Assembly (NCBI GenBank): GCA_008360955.1 | Contig: LUCM01011154.1 | Location: 178,717-242,716, forward strand | From: Fasciolopsis buskii | Taxonomy: Eukaryota > Platyhelminthes > Trematoda > Plagiorchiida > Fasciolidae | Length of the DNA: 64,000 nt | Direction of reading: 5' to 3' | In this document: positions 35,242 through 47,800 of the stretch, one piece after another | How the letters are laid out: each line of letters starts with the position of its first letter | Position numbering within the stretch: position 1 is the first letter of the stretch | Program-made: the position numbers and the translations under genes | Notes under the pieces: generated by a model | The model's input: only the letters and a program-made list of their open reading frames with translations | Database searches by the model: none | What the model was told of the DNA's origin: nothing

Positions 35242-38200
35242 TTCCTCTGATGAGGGAACTTCTCCAAAAAGAGCTGCTCCATCCCACCGTAAGTTTCACA
35301 AAATCCATAAATTTACTTGCAATTATCCTGCCCTACACGGACGCATTACTTCGCCATGCGCCATGCCCTCTTCTCACCAGTAATGGCGTAGTCACAGTCT
35401 CCAACGCACATCGTTCATACGGATGCGCAAGTCCATTTGTCTATTTTTCATAAATTATCCTCTAGAACAGCCATTCATCAGCATTGTCATCTATTACTAG
35501 CACTCCGCAGTGTCTCCTACGAGCAAGTCGGTTCTATTATCTCACTTTACGACCCCTCTACATCAAGCTGCACACCATTACTTGGAATTCGTCCGCAAAC
35601 GAACCCGTCACTGTCAGTAGTGCTCTTCTGTGTCATAATTTAGAGGCCAGCAGATCAAATACATGGCCCGTTGGTGACTCCATCATGCGTACGCCAGTGT
35701 GTAGTTAGCCGACTAGCTGTGAGAACAAAATCGGCCAAGGAAGAGCGACCCTTAAGGGAAGAGGCTGTGAAAGTTGGCCTCGAATAAAAACGACCCCTTT
35801 ATAAGTGAGGATCCACTGAAAGGTGGAATTCACCGGAGCACCTACCACGGATCAGTGGGGTTAGAAGCTTCCTAGTCAACTCAGAATATTGGGTCCAGTA
35901 AGTTAAGTAGATAAGGGTTGAGGGGGTGGAAAGGAAATGGCCTGTGAATTCGTAAGTTACGCGGCTCGCAACATCAGGGATAACATGAGTAAATAACAGA
36001 TGGAGGGTGTTGTTATTACTGTTTGGGGCGTTCATATGTTGCACCCATCCACTCGAATGGACTTGAGAAAAAACCTCTGTGAATTTTACCCTGCAATGAG
36101 GCTTGTTCTACATACTTTGGTCGGGCTAAGTCCGCCAACCATACTCTTTAAGGAAATCGAAAGTTGGAAAAAGCGAATATGGACTGAAGAATTTAGGGTA
36201 GCTTTCATCGCATCACGAGTGGCAAGGCAGCGGCTTCTCCTTCTAAAATGGCAAGTATGGTGGGAAACAGAACTTGATGATTATTAGGTAATAGTTAGCA
36301 AGAAATTGTGAGGTAGCGCAATAGCTTTACCTTTATCTATGCATTTGATGCCCCCACTCTTTTTCTTCCATAAGCTTGTCCCTCGGTGTTACGGCCAAAC
36401 GCTTGAATCAGAGCCCGGATGCAGGTGAACAGCGATTCACGGCTTGATTCGCCTAATAATAAGCTTTGCATGTTCTGGATAGCGCCTCAAAACCTCAAAG
36501 CAACGAGAAACCCGACACGATGCGAAATCCGGAGGGGATAGGATTGCACCGAAAAGCTTATGGTATTAACTTAGATATGAAACAAAATTACACACAAAGC
36601 CACCATATATTTGGAGCAAGCTTCAATCACTGTGGAGCCGAAAGTAGTCAAAATAGAACATATAACAGTGTAAATGGACGCTTTATATAAAGAAATCAAT
36701 GGAAAACAGCTGTTCTGTGGCCCAAGGAAATAAAAAAGCCTCTGCAAGCTTGACAAAGCCAAAACGCGATTTTTGAGCTTGACATCTAAGAAGTAATGAA
36801 GTCAAACAAAACTTCTATAGCTGACCAACGGGGACAATAAAGCAAAAGTGGACAGTAACAAAGCAAACTGCCTTAGTAAAAGGTTACCAATGACTGCACC
36901 GAAGGTCCAAAAAATACTCTCAACCAGGGGGCGGGAGGACAAAACTAAGAATGATAAATGTGTCGCACAGAAAATGAATGATGGCCATAGTGTCATTGGA
37001 GGAAGTTCAGCAAGAATAGACCAATAGCAGATGAAGAAAAACAAAAAGAAAGATCCAAGGAATATCCAGTCAATCCTGATGTTACACATGGGCTGAAAAC
37101 TCATCCTAGTAGCAGGTGGCCTCGGGTAGCAATGGGCGTGGTTTCCGTCTCTTACGTACGCTCCCAAGACACCGGAATTCACTTGGCTTGCAGCTATATG
37201 CCCACTACCTTCCACCTCTTTGGGTATAGGAGGACTTGCGCTTGAATGCTACCTAACTTGGGACTCAAGAGACTAGTGCTCAGCTTCCAATAATCACAAC
37301 TCACCTACTTTACGTGGGACACTATTAGCCGCACGGTGAAAGACTGTCTAAACCAAGTCGTTGGCATCGGCTGGGCAATTTTTTCCTACCCCTGGGGGTC
37401 ACTGATCCCGGTTTGCTGTTTCTGTGACCACCGGGATAATTTCAACTGTTTTAAAATTCCCTTTCTTACTCAGCCATTTCTGTTAAGATTGAAGACCCCC
37501 TAGGTATTATTTCCACCGTTTCCTCCAAAGGGTGTTCCCTAAGTGGTTCACCTGCTCCAAAAGCGTGAATAGTCACCGTTAATGCTACTGCCCACAGTCA
37601 ACCCACTGGTGCTTGTAAGTAAAAGCGGACTGTTCGGCATCGTTTCCGGCGGGTTAGTTGTACCGGAGGATGTGAGTATGGTGGCCTGCTTTTCAGGATC
37701 CGTCGGGCCTCTACAAGACAGAAGTTTAGGATTTAGCCGTTTATCTCTTGTTCTGTTACCAGAACTACTGAAAGCTTTCGAACTGATTAGATCATGCGAG
37801 CCCAGAGAGGGGATTGAAGTGTCACTGGATTTCTGTTGTCAAGGGGCAGTCTCTAACACTTCTGGTTGAGGCGAGCCATGCCCCGCTTCAACTCTGAGAT
37901 ACCCGAGGAAGTTTGTTCCGCCGTCGCTATGTGCATCTTTCTTGGCTCGCCTCGTCCACCTACAAACCTCATCGACGCGGGACTCAGCATTTCGATGCAT
38001 CAACAGTGCCCATCACAGGGGCAGAATTTGTTTGGGAAACAGCAACCGATGTCAAGATATGGCCGAGGTATTCAGAATTTTATAAGTTTATATGATGTCC
38101 ATGAAGTGTAACCTGCGACATATGGCCAATGGAATTTTGACTGAAAGATGGAAATAGTCAAATCTGGTCAAAACGACAGGATGAAATAATGAAGAGGGAC

Positions 38201-38500
38201 AGTGGTCGAGCGATCGCAAAATGAGCGAGGAAGCCAGTGGTCATGCATTGTACGGCGGTTCCCGAGATCACGAAAATAAGCAACAATCGTCTGGAAGAGC
38301 GGGTAAAAGCAGAACGGGAATGCGGCATGATTGTGAACTATTGTTTAAAAACGTGGAACTGGAAAGTGTTGCCATAGTGTGAGGTGGGATATGAGCAGCT
38401 GTATGGAATACGTTGGATAAAATACCCAGTGCTGATAACTCGGTGAAAAATGAGGATAAATCGTTGCGCTTCTTTATCTTTGGGGTTGGAATTGTTGGCA
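35242..38500. other. Unassigned stretch
   Basis: No supported feature. Open frames reach 137 codons (36802-37215 minus, hydrophobic and Leu/Phe-rich) but show no start context or domain I recognise. Hydrophobicity here can be explained by AT-rich composition. Confidence 0.4.
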
Positions 38501-38559
38501 GTCACAAGAAGAGGAATAAGTTCAAGAGAGCATTGGCGAGGATAACCTGAGTCGTGTGG

Positions 38560-38860
38560 ATATTTGAACGGCAGTATTGATATTGAGTGTTTTCGTAGAT
38601 ATTTACCGATAATGTGATGGCTGCGTTAGCCGAGTTCAAGCAGTTCCAACCGTCAAGCTGCGTAATCTGGAAGATTTTTCTGCACATAGCACTTTGTCAT
38701 TGGGGATCACATTAGGCGGCCCCTAGTTTCCAACTCGTAGCGGAGAGTGTTAGTTGTCGTCGGCAAATCATGCGGATTTACCCCATCGTTCTGTTTCCGC
38801 ATAGTCTGGAAGGTAGATCAGGTCATTATACATGCCTTCGACATGAGTATGTCGTGGCAA
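38560..38860. repeat. Diverged repeat pair, copy 1
   Basis: Aligns by eye with 42690-42940 on the same strand at an estimated 55-60 percent. Shared blocks include a CGTTAGCC/TGCTAGCC block, CAGTTCCAAC/CGGTTCCAAC, ATTGGGGATCACATT/TTTGGGGATTGCATT and AAATCATGCGG/GAGTCATGCAG. The family may be LINE-derived, because 42.7 kb lies beyond the 3' side of a minus-strand LINE remnant, but I found no protein motif in either copy. Confidence 0.4.
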
Positions 38861-41044
38861 CGAATCCGTTTCTCTGATGCACTAAAAAATGTGTAACTCG
38901 ACCGATTTGACACTGCTGTCTTTTAAAAGGCTACTTGGAAAGTTGATTAAGCATAGAATCTTAATAACCTTGACCCGGCTCCCCAGAAATCGACATCCAA
39001 CCGGCATAAATGCGAGTACAATCTGAGAGATGTCTGGACAAGTTTTGAAGTGGTTGCTTCGTGGGGAGTCACAGTGGATCAACCAGCTCTGGTGAATCAA
39101 AGAGAAGGGACATTCTGGAGAGCATACCCCGCTCGGTTTTTGGTTTATTCGCCGGGTGGAAGTGAAGGCCCTACTGATCACCGACCGCTTACCGTGGGAC
39201 CCTAGTGCACTTTCCGATGCCTCCTCAGCCTACTGGAGTGACACTGCATTAACAGTAGCACCCCGGTCTACAAATGTTGCGTACAGTTTTACTAAATTGG
39301 AGGTGCACTTCCCAAGTCGGGATCTTCACTAGGACAGTAATGCGGTGGTCACTAGCAAGCTTGACCGCCTCGACACTGGTGGGAATATACTAGGCACTCG
39401 TCGACGCAGAAAATAGTTTTACCGCTTCTGACCGGGCGCCATCATGAGTGCCGAAGAATTTGGAAGCTTTTCGCGAGGCAAAGTCGACACAAACAAAAAG
39501 ACCTATCTACAAACAAATGCACAGTTCTTGGATGCTTATGTGGTCTCCCGGTGGCAATCACGGAGATCAAAGTCCTCCCCCATCGCCCTCAAGGACCCTC
39601 ACTTGCATGGACGTTACTTCCATGTTGGCTAGAACAGCGGCCCATTCCTTTCTAAACCGCAGTGTTATTCCTGCTAAATTAGCCGTTCTGTCTGCACTGT
39701 GGTAAAGCAGGGAGGTTGGGTACCATCCACAGCGCTTGCCAACACAGTCCAGGACTACATACTGCTTCTCCGGCCTCCTAAGGTTGAAGACCGAGTGATA
39801 CAACAGATACCACCAAGGCTGACGATCGCGCCTTAACCAATACACGGGTGTTAATGTAGAATATCCCCTTTCGATAGTCTTGCACGAGTGGGGTATGCCT
39901 TATGGGCGAGTTCTCATCTTTCGCCATCTTGCGGCGCAATTGGTATGGCTTCGTAAATAAGGAAGCGTGCTCTCCGGGCCTTTTAATGGCTTCGTCTGTT
40001 CATAATGGGGCATCTAAAACATTTCAGTCCAGTAAGCTGACTATATGACCCTGCCTTAGCAACAGTCCTCACGTCCTCTATGTAGTGACCCTTATGTGAT
40101 CACTGAACATCTACAAAATCTACTTTGCACATTGCCAGTGGGTGTGCAATAGGCTGACCCAGCCTTATAGGCCGCGCAGCTGGAAGGGTCAGATGCAACC
40201 AATTCCAAAACAATGCTCTTGGCGTGGGGGTTCCTTCTGCCGCCCAGTCTGTTTCAAAACATAATGGGCTTCCGGGATGTCAAATGCAATCAAAACCAGA
40301 AGCTTCACCTTGATTTCTTCAACTGGAATGTCAGCTAATTGGGGCCAACGCTTTGTCCTTTCGAATAACTCTTACCGGCCACACTGTTGACGGCTGTCTG
40401 ACAATGATCGCACTTTTGATGTTCGCCAAATCCGTCTCTTTCAGTGGCACACATGAAATTCACTGCTGTCCCGCTGTGTTAGTGGTCTCATTCCCCGCTG
40501 AAGATCTCCTGCCGAAATATAAACAGCCTATCGGGCACGGAACTACTCCTTGGCACATATATACATGTACGTGATTTTGTGGACGTTTATGCAGAAATTT
40601 GTGAAGAGATTTAATCGATGATTTTTCTAGCCTTTCGTCCAACACTAAAGAAACTTTCCCTTTAGAGTCATCTTTTATTAGATGGATTACATTTGTCTCT
40701 TTCTCGCGCCCGCTACACCTAACTTGTTTTCCATTCAGAACCAAAACACGCGGCTCCATCGTCCAACTAGCCTGCCTATTTGTACGTTCTGGTTCTGTCA
40801 AACTTTGCTCACTAGCATATACATGCTTTTGTGACTTCCTCCGTACTATATTAGGCAGCCTGAGAGTTATTCAGTCCGTGGCTTACGACTTGGGCTAAAC
40901 GCTTTCCGGGTCACATTTATGATTGCAGGAAGATCGCTACCTCTTCTGTAGTGCTCTTAGGGTTAAAGCAAGGAGATGAAAAGCATCTGACGATAAAACT
41001 TGTCACGGTAATCCAACAGCTGGCGCATTACATCTACCAACAAT
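38861..41044. other. Unassigned stretch
   Basis: No gene supported. A minus-strand frame (39567-39845) followed by a segment reading VDFASRK on the minus strand superficially recalls an integrase, but key residues cannot be placed. The interval is left unassigned. Confidence 0.4.
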
Positions 41045-41133
41045 GCTGTGTTATTAAAATTTTATCATTCACCATTAAAACCAGTACATGGCGCGTCTAT
41101 TTTTCGATGCACATCTTACGTTATTTTGGCCTG
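41045..41133 (+). repeat. Relative of the 35.1 kb palindromic insertion
   Basis: Starts GCTGTGTTATTAAAATTTT and continues through CCAGTACATGGCGCGTCTAT and TTTTTCGATGCACATCTTAC. The reverse complement of 35101-35192 reads GCTGTGTTATTAATATTAT, then CCAATACATGGCGCATCGAT and TTTTTCGATACACTCCTTAC, so the two agree at roughly 80 percent. Homology starts at the base where the 35 kb palindrome has its centre, suggesting that this is a real end of the element. Confidence 0.7.
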
Positions 41134-42689
41134 CAATGGAAACCTCTTGCAAAAGCAGCACCAATGTCCCAACTAGTCGGGCTTTATCAGCCAACGGAGG
41201 GGTGAGTTTTATTTGGCATGCTGACTGACGAAATGCCAATCCGGACCCGACGCGAGTGTAGACAACAGGAATGCCATTTAGGACGGCGCCATCGTGCCGT
41301 CCTAATATTTGTCTTCCTTCTTACTCCACCTGTCAGCATTGGAGCTGAACTAATCCAGTTCGCAACGGAACAAACTCCCGTCATTCTTGACAATAGCGCA
41401 CAAACTTCCTTCTCTTTAGCTGAATCTGAATTTCTACCTTGTATTTTATCATTTATCCTCATGGTATGGGAGAACGCCATGGCTTTGGATGGATTACATC
41501 GGGCAGACATTTCAGCTGCATCGATGTGTGGGTGCAGCCAGGATAACAGACCACACCTGCGTTCCCTTCCCAAAGATGCTTTGTAGGTTAGGGGTCGAGC
41601 AAACGGTCAGACCCGCCCACCAACAATGCTGCAGTTGAAAAGTTGTTAGTTACTTTTTTCAAGTGCATCCCAATGTACTAGCATTCACTTCTTCAGGTAT
41701 TTCTTTCACGCATGAAAAGTACTCACTTTTCCTGCTTTACATTGGGGCAGAATTTTCTTTCATTGTCGTCTCCATGCACAGGATTGCCACAAAACTCCTC
41801 ACGATCTCTTTGCCTTCCGGTAGGTACCCATAAACTCTAAATCCTGATTACCTACGTGCCAGTTCGCTACTCCAGGTGACTGAAGACTGTAGAGCGACAT
41901 CCCGCTACAGCACTGATACAAACCTGCTTAAAAGCAACCGGTGATGGATCTTTAAAAAATCCAAACCATGTAAACCTCCGAAAATCCTATCTTTCGCACT
42001 TCCACCTCCGCGTTCTCTTTTTATCAACTTTCGCTCCTAATCGATTTTTCCTTCCATCTGACACGGTCCCTTTTTTGAGGAACGTTGGCAGCCCGGCGAC
42101 GACGCATTTGGACTTTATTTTTTCTATCCATGTCCTCTAAATCCTCCTGGGTTCGGCCTCATAATCTTGCTGCCTCAACACTGAAGTAGCTTTTGTGCAC
42201 TCGCCTGCCAACGCCTTAACGACACGATGTGGCTCATATGGTTCCCTTCTATGTTAGTGTCTGCTGTGTCAAATTTTGTGCCCTTCGCACGTAAGCGTTT
42301 TAGTCGATTGCTTATTTGTAAACCATGATCGTGCATATCGCAAGTACCTTGACTATCCTGGGAAATAAACAATTACCATAGCTATTAAACGAATGAAGAA
42401 TGTCCTCTTCGATTTTTGTTCCAGAGGGAAACTGACTTCTAGGGCAAATGAAACATAAACTAGAAATCAAAACGTGCTTTGGAGAGTGTCACACGCTGCG
42501 CCCAAAATAAAGGACTCCAGTTGCGCCATCAGCGTCTGCAGCCATTAGGGTCCAGCATCAACTATAGGCAACTGAACTAATCGGGTGCACTTTGAAACAG
42601 CGGAAAGCCGTCCCTATAAACTCGTCTTATTTTCAACTTCTTGTGAATGTTCAGAGATAGACAGCGGTGGTAGTATTTAAAACAAAGAT
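41134..42689. other. Unassigned stretch
   Basis: Open frames of about 125 codons run on both strands at 41187-41586, neither with a recognisable domain. No feature supported. Confidence 0.4.
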
Positions 42690-42940
42690 TTAGACCTGCG
42701 TGCTTTTTGGCGATCGGATAGTAATGTAGTGGGCATGCTAGCCTTGGTCGGGCGGTTCCAACAGTGAATCTCTGTGGTTCAATAAAAACTTATCCACTAG
42801 TAGTACTTTGGCTTTGGGGATTGCATTGTTAGACCTCTACTTGCAAACAGACTTTTGGTGGGCGTATCGGCATTCGTTGGTGAGTCATGCAGTGTTCTTT
42901 TTCGGCGTACCCTTGAAGAAGATCAAATTTGTCTTTCCTG
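42690..42940. repeat. Diverged repeat pair, copy 2
   Basis: Partner of 38560-38860; the shared blocks keep their order across about 230 bases. Similarity may continue further right, where both copies become purine-rich, but I could not align it with confidence. Confidence 0.4.
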
Positions 42941-43939
42941 GGATAGTACATCCGAACCTTAGGCCAGTTTGCCTTCACTGTGTGTGAAAACCTGCAAGAA
43001 TGGGGCCAGAATCTGGATAGTGAACTCTCGATGGGACAGGGGCGCAAACGCGTACACGTGCAACCGAAAAGAGAAAAAAATGCCAGTCTGGGGGTATTCT
43101 AGTTGGGGGCTGTGATGAGTGCAAAAATAAGAAAAACGACATGTTGCGTCGAATGAGGCATCAACTGACACTGCCGTCTCACAAGGGACGGGCTAATTGC
43201 CACATGTTCATGGAAGGAATAGTTAGTTGGAGATATTACGCATTGATGTGGAAGTAAGCAAGGGTAAGAAGTAGATATCTGCGTCTATTTATAAATCATG
43301 ATAAATACGTGCTGAACGAGAGCAAATGTAAGGCAAAAAATAAGTAAGCATTATCTCATTGATGGAAAATGACAAGAGACAGGTTGAAATTTTGGAATAT
43401 AGCTAAATGGGAACGCATTTGTGTAGGCTGCGGTGTATGCGCATAAGTTGAAAAAGTTGAGATGAATCTTCGAAGGTTATTTACCTAAAATTAACTTTCA
43501 ATCAATACCATAGGCCCAACTCATAGGCTCTTTCTAGTGGAGTGGGGGTTGTGCATTTTCAACGGGTGTTTTGGTTATTGTCTTCCCAATTTCTTCTCCA
43601 AAGGTAGCAGAGGTGACAGAAATCATTCTTCTGTGTTGCGATATTATGTTCCGTAGGAGGACCATTGGATGATATTTCTTAGGTGCAGCCCTCGATATGA
43701 GGACAAAGACCAAGAGCTCAATGAATCCCAGGGCATTGGAAGAAGCGCATCCTACTAGAGGTGAGGGGATGCACACCTTTTACCGATAATTTTATGAGAA
43801 AGCAGAAGTTAATTTGAATTCAGCAGAGCCAAAAGCGAGGAGGGTGCAGCTTTATTTAACATTCCAGGCGGCTCAGGGGTGAAAATAACCCGGACGTTGC
43901 TTTGTTATTGTTTGCTGATCACCCTCAATCTCGAGTTTG

Positions 43940-44885
43940 TCACTCTGTTGCATGCTGAAACACATGACGAAAGAGTAATCCATAATAGGCTTTGCTCGGG
44001 TTTTCATAATAAAAACTGATTTTCAGGAGTTCTAAATTCCTTTGCGCAAACAAGATCAGTCTGCTAGACCTTATACCTTGAATCAATGGGTCTTTTGAGG
44101 AGTTGAACATAATGGCTTAACTGAAACCCAGATATCGGACTTCGACGGTGGAAGGAATGACCTCTTGGTTAATTTAAGAGATTGCCAGAGGGATGTGAGG
44201 GATTTGTAAGATTTGCGAGGTTGGACATTTCATGAACCAAGTTGTGCAGTTTTGATTAAGGGTTCTCAGACGACTTTTTGTTTATGGCACTGTTGATGTC
44301 AGGAGAGTAAAAAGTATACGCAATTTTTGCCAGTGCAAGCAAAAAAGGAGCAGCGTATCCAATGACATGAAAAATGACACTGACATGCAGATATAATGTG
44401 GGGAATCTAGTATGCTTCGATCAGGAAGCCCAATGGTGACCGGACTAGACTGAAATAGATTTGCATTTGCACTCACCACTAATAATTTGGAGGTAAATTA
44501 GTGCAGTATCAGGTCAGAAGGGGGTTTTAGGCAATGCGCATAATAACTTTCATACAAAGCTTGCGGTGAGACCCGATCAAAGGCCCCTAAAATATCTAAG
44601 AAAATCATGGTCACCTACTTTCAGTCCTCGACAGCTTCTGTCACCATCTTCAAAAATCCGTCATGAAGGTAGAACACGGTTTGCTTCAAAGGAAGCTAGG
44701 TTTGCCGGCCCCAATTTGGTCATGGCGTAATAAGTGACTCGTGGGTTTGTTTTTACTATTCTTCCCATAAAAGTGAGAAAATTGGGATATGGTTGATGGG
44801 CCTGTAATTAGATAGTTTCTGCTTGAACCGGTTTTGTGGAGTACGACATGGACAGAAGTTCTCATTTGCGGGGTGAGTGCCACTA
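43940..44885 (-). mobile_element. CR1/jockey-like LINE reverse transcriptase, minus strand
   Basis: From 44885 down, with frame changes: VVLHKTGSSRNYLITGPST (the FKKGS..NYRPIS block), SQFSHFYGKN (S..FS..YGKI), MIFLDILGAFDRVSPQALYE (the first catalytic Asp block, D..GAFDRV), VTIGLPDRSILDSP (GLPQGSILGP), LRTLNQNCTTWFMKC (LQ.DL..L..W), IPSTVEVRYLGFS (the VRDLGV block) and SSRLILFAQRNLELL. Together these run through most of an RT palm and thumb. No intact YADD/FADD box could be placed, and stops and shifts are frequent, so it is inactive. The 5' part (45-48 kb) may hold its endonuclease and ORF1, but I could not confirm any motif there. Confidence 0.75.
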
Positions 44886-47800
44886 TTTAAGGAAAGATTA
44901 AATAGACTGAACAGTAGCATCGGGATATCTGTGCCCCAAATTTGAAGAGGGCTGGGGGAAGGTCGTCTGGTCCAATGTGGACAGACGGGCTCATTTTGGA
45001 CAACAACGATTTATATCGTTTGGATGGGGTGAGAAACTTGGCGGGGATGTGGAAGAGAACGGAGAAATGTTCAGTTTAATGGCTTTGTCAACGGTTGTCA
45101 TGGTGAGGCGAAATAATCGATGAACACCTTTTATATAAGTAGAGGATCAGTTGCTTTTGTGCCCCTGAATATGACCGGTATAATGTGTGCACTGGGTAGG
45201 GGGTTATGAGCTCTCAATACTCTTGTTCGTTTGAATCATGTTTAGATTAAAGAATACTTTGTTCAGTGCCATCCCTGGTGGTCAAAGATTTTAGGATCGC
45301 ACCACACGGGTTATGAAAGTTAGATCAATGCAGCGACCCAGAATTGCGTAAAAATGATCGGTGGCCAGTTCGGGATCCACCAGTGGGTGGAAACTATATC
45401 AATCTGGGCTACAAATTCTGGGGAAGACAGCCCATGAGGTTGTGTGGTTTGGCTTGACGGAAGTTGGGGAGTAAAAAACGGACGAAGAGACTGAGAAGTT
45501 ACAGTCATTCTTCGAAGGATCATATCCGAGTAGGCTGTTATCTATGGACGCCCACCTCGGGTTAGATAGACCGCGAGGATAAAAACAAGAATGCTGTTGG
45601 GCCTTGCGAGGAAAGCGACATGCTATGTTCACCCACCAACTCGTATATTGGAAAAAAGAGGAAAGGTATTTTGGGAAAACGAAACACGACAAATAGACTT
45701 CAGACTCGATGAAGTTGCCGTTACCGGCTTAGGACCTTGTAGGTCGGCGGCCGTGCTAAGTGAATCGGATAATGTTATGAATTCCGATTTGCGTTAGAGG
45801 GCAGTGGATACGACGGACCAGTAAGTTTAGATGCTGGAATTTCACAGTCAGTAAGATGGAATCTTGCAACTGGTTAAAAGTAATGATCGTACCATTGGGA
45901 TGAAAGTGCACTCTAAGTAAACGAGATACCCTCCCTGGAATCTCTCTAACATGTCTTTCCCGAAGGTGCTGCAACCACCTATAGCAGCGTCTATCGCGGA
46001 CACTGTTGGCTAGCCATGTCTCAGTGGTAAGAATGAAATCCTAGCTATGTGCTTGTAACAACAAACGTAGTGTTCGCATCTAATTTAGTATCGATGGAAT
46101 GCTAAATGGCAATAATAAAATGAATCAGTTGCATTAATAATAATGGTAAGGTATATTTCTCGATTTGCGGGAGGCACGCGCAAGGCAAGATCAAATTTTT
46201 ACAAGGACTCGAATACGGATAACTGGGGTAAATTACTTTGGCTGTGCAAAATTTGAGCTGGGGTGACTGATCACTGTGAGATAGGCAAAAAGGGGAGGAT
46301 GCTGGTGTTTAGGCCGTTGAGTGATCATCGTCTTTTGCGCTTGACTCATAAATTGGGGTAGGTTCTGGCCTGCCTACTCTTACAGCCGATAAACAGCAAG
46401 CACTTACTAGGAAATCAGAAAGCTGTGCAAGACGGTAGTGTGGCTGATCTGAGGGGAAAAAGGGGAAAATGATATGCTGACAACGTTTGGAGCAACTCTG
46501 GAGTGGGTGGTACGATGTTAGAAGGCCTAACTTTTAGTAGATTGAAAGAATGGAGGTTTGTTCAGGGAAGGAAAGACACTCGGTGTGGGCTTGTTGGCTT
46601 AAACATTGCGTTTGCCGGCTGGAAAGTGTTAGTTAGAGGAAAATCCATGTCCGCTGTCCCCATGGCTCATGAATTCGGTTGGGCTATGGGTGACGGGCCA
46701 GTATTACGGAGATCGATGTTGTAACCGCGGTAGTATTTACGATGATCAAAGGCCTTGCTGGATGGGGTAGCAGAAGATAGTTTTTAATGCGCTGAGGTTC
46801 TTTAGCGGTGCTGACGTGGAAAGTTTGAGGTCCGGTTGAGCTGACTACATCCCTGAAAAGACTGAGGTATACGACCCTGATAGATGGAAGGGGACAGGAA
46901 GTGTCAATGCGCTATTATTTTCGGGCGATGTCAGGGGATGATTGTGTCCTTTATGAACATGTTATACTGAGAAGAGCTGCTAAGTAGTCCGGTGAAAAGA
47001 GGCTCCTATCCGTGGTGTCTAAAGCATCACTATGCATTTGAGAGCTTGGAATCTGTGAGGGCAGGGTGGAGGGTGCCGGGGGAACTAGAAGAACTGACTT
47101 TGGCAGCCTTATCTTAAAATAGGTGCCGGATGGAAGTGCTTGAGCCTGACGAAATAAAGCGCACTTGATCTGGGTGATCCTAGTTTGAGAATTATAGGCC
47201 TAAGGTGAAATGTCACGGTAGGCCTTGATATGCCCAAGTTTACAATCGCGTGAAGTGAACTTGTGGAGGATATCAGCCCCAGTAAACTTCGGTTTGATCG
47301 GCGATTCGGTGAGCGTTTTAGTGAGAGAAGGCCTTTTTGAGATAGGATCCGGATTAAGCAGGTTGTGAATTGTTTTTAGTTTGCAGCGTTGGCACCAACC
47401 AAGTATTAATGGGTTCATATGAATTGTAAGGAATGATTACTCTCCGGAGAGACGTTCCGTCTTCAGTTGTTTTTATGATTTTAAAAGGTGGAGTTGCAGC
47501 AGTATTTTTCTTGCTGATGGTCAGCTTAGCTAGAATTTTAGTTTTAAAGTGTGGCTTGAGGAGACCATTATGACTGTCCCTGCACCCTTTTCATCAGACG
47601 TGGTATGTGGGCCATACCTTAAAAGGTCAAGAGCAAATTTCTAAAGTTAAACGTGGTAATACGGCAGGACTGATAAAAATGTCAGCATTAAACGACCTAT
47701 CCATCCTACGAGATGCTTCATGGGCCAGCCCATCCAAGACGCTGCGGCTAGCCCAAAGCCTTGGTTATCCAGCCAATTTTTGGGATCAGCGACTTGAGAA

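Noticed and set aside
39400..39850. Integrase-like reading on the minus strand (VDFASRK)
   Set aside because: The catalytic D, D, E residues could not be placed with proper spacing, and no other LTR-element protein or LTR is visible.
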